From contig JANYKY010000453.1 of the NCBI GenBank assembly GCA_025357975.1, positions 1 to 8,513 on the forward strand: 8,513 bases of DNA, read 5' to 3'. Source of the stretch: Gemmatimonadaceae bacterium (lineage in GTDB: Bacteria; Gemmatimonadota; Gemmatimonadetes; Gemmatimonadales; Gemmatimonadaceae). Below the pieces are notes generated by a model. That model was given only the letters and a program-made list of their open reading frames with translations, did no database searches and was not told the origin of the DNA. The first letter of the stretch is position 1; each line of letters starts with the position of its first letter. The translations under genes were made by a program, and so were the position numbers. Below, piece after piece: positions 6,351-8,513 of the stretch.

Positions 6351-7292
6351 GTGAACATTGTCCTTCTATTTCCCGGTCAGGGCTCACAAAAACCTGGCAT
6401 GGGCAAAGATCTAGCGGATGCGTTCCCCGCGGCGAGGGATGTATTCCAGCAGGTCGATGACGCGCTTGGCTTCGCGCTCAGCGAGCTTTGTTTCGAAGGG
6501 CCAGCGGACGATCTCACGGCGACGCTCAATGCTCAGCCTGCGCTGCTGACCCACGGAGCCGCGGTCTGGGCGGTGGTCCGCGAGCAACTCGAACAACACG
6601 TGTGCGCGGCGGCGGGACATTCCCTGGGCGAGCACACCGCCTATTATGCGGCCGGGTCGACGACCTTGACCGACGCGGCTAAGCTGGTGCGGCGTCGCGG
6701 TCAGCTTATGTATGAGACAGGAGTCACCCGGCCCGGCGCAATGGCCGCCATTCTTGGCAAGCTCGACGATTCGATCGAGTCGCTGTGCGAGCTTGCAACG
6801 CGAAGCAGCGGCCAGGTCGTCCCGGCCAATTACAATACTGCAGAACAGGTCGTGGTGTCGGGCGAAGTGTCGGGCGTAGAGAAAGTGATGGAACTGGCAA
6901 AGAAGATGGGCGCTAAGCGCGCCGTGCGTCTTCCGGTGAGCGGTGCCTTCCATTCGCCGCTGATGGACCCGGCAGAGAAGGGCTTCAAGGAGGCCGTCGA
7001 TGCGACCGAGTTCGGCGAGCCGGCATTCCCCGTTTTCTCCAACGTTACGGAGGCACCGTCGACTTCGGCGGCCGACGCGCGGGATCTTCTCGTGAAGCAG
7101 CTTACGTCTCCGGTGAGATGGGCGGGTGGGATTACAAAGATGTCTCTGCAGTTTCCTGACGCTCTGTTCGTCGAGATGGGGCCGGGCAGCGTTTTGACTG
7201 GGTTGTTAACGCGGATCGTTCCATCAGCAGTCGGGATGGCCTGCGGAACACCCTCGGAGATCGAAAAACTCCTTTTGCGCGCCGCATCGTGA
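6351..7292 (+). CDS. fabD: Malonyl-CoA:ACP transacylase
   Basis: FabD moves malonyl from CoA to the phosphopantetheine arm of AcpP, making the extender for FabH and FabF. The 313 residues equal the family's size. The N-terminus IVLLFPGQGSQKPGMG is the family signature. The nucleophile is Ser91 in GHSLGE, the conserved arginine is in RRRGQLM (about 116), and the catalytic histidine is His201 in SGAFHSPLM, all close to E. coli numbering (Ser92, Arg117, His201). FSNVTEAP and the late EMGPGSVLTGL are also typical. After GHSLGE the sequence reads HTAYYAAGS where YSALVAAG is usual, a local oddity. The GTG start is three bases after the fabH stop, and I see no clear ribosome binding site, so translation probably depends on ribosomes finishing fabH. 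The end overlaps fabG as GTGA. Confidence 0.96.
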   Translation: MNIVLLFPGQGSQKPGMGKDLADAFPAARDVFQQVDDALGFALSELCFEGPADDLTATLNAQPALLTHGAAVWAVVREQLEQHVCAAAGHSLGEHTAYYAAGSTTLTDAAKLVRRRGQLMYETGVTRPGAMAAILGKLDDSIESLCELATRSSGQVVPANYNTAEQVVVSGEVSGVEKVMELAKKMGAKRAVRLPVSGAFHSPLMDPAEKGFKEAVDATEFGEPAFPVFSNVTEAPSTSAADARDLLVKQLTSPVRWAGGITKMSLQFPDALFVEMGPGSVLTGLLTRIVPSAVGMACGTPSEIEKLLLRAAS

Positions 7293-8026
7293 ACATCGAC
7301 CTGACGGGCAAAACGGCTCTTGTTACGGGCAGTACGCGCGGTATTGGACGCGCGATCGCCGCTGCGCTGGCTGACAGTGGCGCGCGCGTCGCGGTCGTGG
7401 GACGGGATCAGGCAAAGGCACAGGGAGTTGCCAAGGAAATCGGACGGGACGCCATGGGATTCGGCTGCGACGTGAGCGACACGGTCGCGGTTGCGGCGCT
7501 CGTGTCCGATGTCGAAAAGGCTTTCGGTGGGCTCGACATACTCGTTAACAATGCGGGACTTACGCGCGATAACCTCGTCATGCGTCTCAAGGACGATGAT
7601 TGGAACGAGGTCATGAACGCGAACCTTCGTGGAGCTTTCGCGGCGATACGTGCGGCATCTCGTGGCATGATGAAAAAGCGTGCTGGCCGTATCATCAACA
7701 TGGCCAGCGTCGTAGGTCTCAACGGCAACAAGGGCCAGGCGAACTACGCTGCCAGCAAGGCCGGACTCATCGCGCTTACCAAATCAGTCGCGAAAGAGCT
7801 TGGCTCGAGGAACATTCTGGTGAACGCAATCGCGCCGGGTTTTATCGAAACAGAGATGACTGCTGCGATGACACCCGAAGCACGCTCCGCATTGACGGGG
7901 CTTATTCCGCTCGAGCGGCTGGGCAGCACGGAGGACATCGCGGCCGCGGTAGTCTTTTTGGCTTCGGACTATGCCTCATACATCACGGGTCAGGTGATAG
8001 TCATCGATGGCGGAATGGTCATGTGA
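7289..8026 (+). CDS. fabG: 3-oxoacyl-ACP reductase
   Basis: FabG reduces 3-oxoacyl-ACP to 3-hydroxyacyl-ACP with NADPH, the first reduction of each elongation cycle. It is a short-chain dehydrogenase of 245 residues, the family's usual size (E. coli 244). The cofactor motif TGSTRGIG is at 13-20, CDV at 60-62 and NNAG at 87-90. The catalytic set is Asn112, Ser140 (NMASVVG), Tyr153 and Lys157 (YAASK). The C-terminal IAPGFIETEMT, then YITGQVIVIDGGMVM, are typical of FabG rather than of other reductases, and the fab neighbours settle the assignment. The GTG start overlaps the end of fabD by four bases and has no ribosome binding site at normal distance, suggesting coupling. The first sizeable gap of the fab cluster (135 bases) follows. 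Confidence 0.96.
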   Translation: MNIDLTGKTALVTGSTRGIGRAIAAALADSGARVAVVGRDQAKAQGVAKEIGRDAMGFGCDVSDTVAVAALVSDVEKAFGGLDILVNNAGLTRDNLVMRLKDDDWNEVMNANLRGAFAAIRAASRGMMKKRAGRIINMASVVGLNGNKGQANYAASKAGLIALTKSVAKELGSRNILVNAIAPGFIETEMTAAMTPEARSALTGLIPLERLGSTEDIAAAVVFLASDYASYITGQVIVIDGGMVM

Positions 8027-8046
8027 CCATTGCCATTACGCAATGG
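8027..8046 (+). other. Small hairpin directly after the fabG stop
   Basis: CCATTGC (8027-8033) pairs perfectly with GCAATGG (8040-8046) around a 6-base loop, starting on the first base after the TGA. No T-run follows, so it is not a standard intrinsic terminator. It may pause transcription or protect the 3' end of the upstream message, or be chance. A second possible stem, TCCGCA (8061-8066) with TGCGGA (8081-8086), lies a little further on. Confidence 0.3.
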
Positions 8047-8098
8047 CTGTTAGTCCAGAATCCGCAATGTTGGCTGGTACTGCGGACCGCGCCGTAAC

Positions 8099-8127
8099 TT
8101 TCTGGTAAATCGCCAGTTAACTATATT
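8099..8127 (+). promoter_or_regulatory. Possible promoter for acpP
   Basis: TATATT (8122-8127) is a good -10 match (T-A-T-A-x-T) in the most AT-rich part of the 135-base fabG-acpP gap. The hexamer 17 bases upstream, TTTCTG (8099-8104), is a poor -35. A short dyad CTGG/CCAG (8102-8105, 8113-8116) overlaps the spacer. A separate acpP promoter would fit the high level of AcpP that cells need. The call rests on one hexamer and spacing only. Confidence 0.3.
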
Positions 8128-8149
8128 TCTCCCCTTCACCACAAACATC

Positions 8150-8155
8150 AGAGGA
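8150..8155 (+). promoter_or_regulatory. Strong ribosome binding site for acpP
   Basis: AGAGGA lies six bases before the ATG at 8162. It is the best Shine-Dalgarno in the window and contrasts with the weak or absent sites at fabD, fabG and rpmF. This suits a protein made in large amounts. Confidence 0.7.
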
Positions 8156-8161
8156 CGCATT

Positions 8162-8401
8162 ATGGCCGATAATTCGGAGAAAGTTAAGGACATCATCGAG
8201 AAGGAGCTCGGAGTGGAGCGCGAAAAGCTCACCAACGAAGCGAGCTTCATCGAAGATCTCGGTGCCGACAGCCTTGATATCGTCGAGCTCGTGATGGAAT
8301 TCGAGAAAGAATTCAACATCGACATCCCTGATGAAGACGCAGAAAAGCTCCGCACAGTTGGCGACGCATTGAACTACCTGAACAGCAAAATCCCGGCGTA
8401 A
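8162..8401 (+). CDS. acpP: Acyl carrier protein
   Basis: AcpP carries growing acyl chains on a 4'-phosphopantetheine arm and is the shared partner of FabD, FabH, FabG, FabF and PlsX. The product is 79 residues, very acidic and of normal length. The attachment serine is Ser37 in the DSLD motif, preceded by FIEDLGA and followed by [11 protein letters not shown] (helix II, the recognition helix) and [19 protein letters not shown]. The ATG start has a strong AGAGGA site. The stop TAA shares its last base with the ATG of fabF (TAATG), so the two are translationally coupled. A 135-base leader separates it from fabG. Confidence 0.98.
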   Translation: MADNSEKVKDIIEKELGVEREKLTNEASFIEDLGADSLDIVELVMEFEKEFNIDIPDEDAEKLRTVGDALNYLNSKIPA

Positions 8402-8513
8402 TGAAAAGAAGGGTCGTTGTCACCGGAATGGGTGCTGTTACGCCCGTCGGCAACGACGTGGCGACGATGTGGCAGTCGCTCCTCGCCTGCAAGTCGGGGG
8501 CTGCGCCGATTAC
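8401..8513 (+). CDS. fabF: 3-oxoacyl-ACP synthase II, 3' end beyond the window
   Basis: FabF is the elongating condensing enzyme that extends acyl-ACP with malonyl-ACP. Only the first 37 codons are present. They translate as [19 protein letters not shown] followed by [19 protein letters not shown]. The start, (R)[12 protein letters not shown], is the family signature, and the W..L..G/K.SG pattern after it also fits. The catalytic cysteine and histidines lie outside the window. The ATG at 8401 overlaps the acpP stop by one base, and acpP-fabF is a very common order, which supports FabF over other ketoacyl synthases. The frame stays open to the window edge. Confidence 0.92.
   Translation, partial: MKRRVVVTGMGAVTPVGNDVATMWQSLLACKSGAAPI

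Noticed and set aside
6411..6953. Long open frame on the minus strand across fabD
   Set aside because: It is antisense to intact fabD and has no recognisable protein features.
7600..8097. Plus-strand frame overlapping fabG and running into the acpP leader
   Set aside because: It is out of frame with fabG, low in complexity (rich in R, H and G) and has no family motif; it ends in the leader with no sign of coding constraint.
1..8513. Defence system, CRISPR array, tRNA or rRNA gene, prophage or insertion-sequence genes
   Set aside because: All long plus-strand frames belong to housekeeping families, the gaps are short, and no array, tRNA-like fold, transposase or integrase is visible.

Overview
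The window is a dense, all-plus-strand block of bacterial housekeeping genes from a fairly GC-rich genome. GTG and TTG starts are common, and stop/start overlaps recur. Every gene belongs to a known family. The order sucC-sucD-ndk, then yceD(DUF177)-rpmF-plsX-fabH-fabD-fabG-acpP-fabF, is a chromosomal arrangement. Together with the divergent protein sequences it suggests a Gram-negative-type soil or sediment bacterium. Gemmatimonadota is my best guess, but it is only an inference and no marker in the window proves it.

Layout. (1) Positions 1-779 hold the 3' part of a carbamate kinase gene cut by the window edge. (2) Positions 841-3297 hold an energy-metabolism unit: both subunits of succinyl-CoA synthetase (sucC, sucD) with a GTGA overlap, then nucleoside diphosphate kinase (ndk) 19 bases later. 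(3) Positions 3298-3597 are the longest gene-free stretch, 300 bases. Most of it is a 214-bp imperfect inverted-repeat element with 47-bp arms. (4) Positions 3598-8513 hold the fatty-acid and phospholipid initiation cluster: YceD, ribosomal protein bL32, the acyl-phosphate synthase PlsX, the condensing enzyme FabH, malonyl transacylase FabD, ketoacyl reductase FabG, acyl carrier protein AcpP, and the start of the elongating condensing enzyme FabF, which runs off the window.

How the genes work together. SucCD makes ATP or GTP in the TCA cycle and Ndk spreads that phosphate among nucleotide pools; carbamate kinase is another substrate-level ATP producer. In the fab cluster, FabD loads malonate onto AcpP and FabH starts the chain from acetyl-CoA and malonyl-ACP. 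FabF and FabG elongate and reduce it, and PlsX diverts acyl-ACP to acyl-phosphate for phospholipid synthesis. YceD and bL32 link the cluster to ribosome assembly.

No new defence, mobile or biosynthetic system is visible. The feature most worth a second look is the inverted-repeat element between ndk and yceD. Smaller points are the repeated GTGA junctions, several starts without a clear Shine-Dalgarno, a carbamate kinase with altered family motifs, and the leader before acpP.
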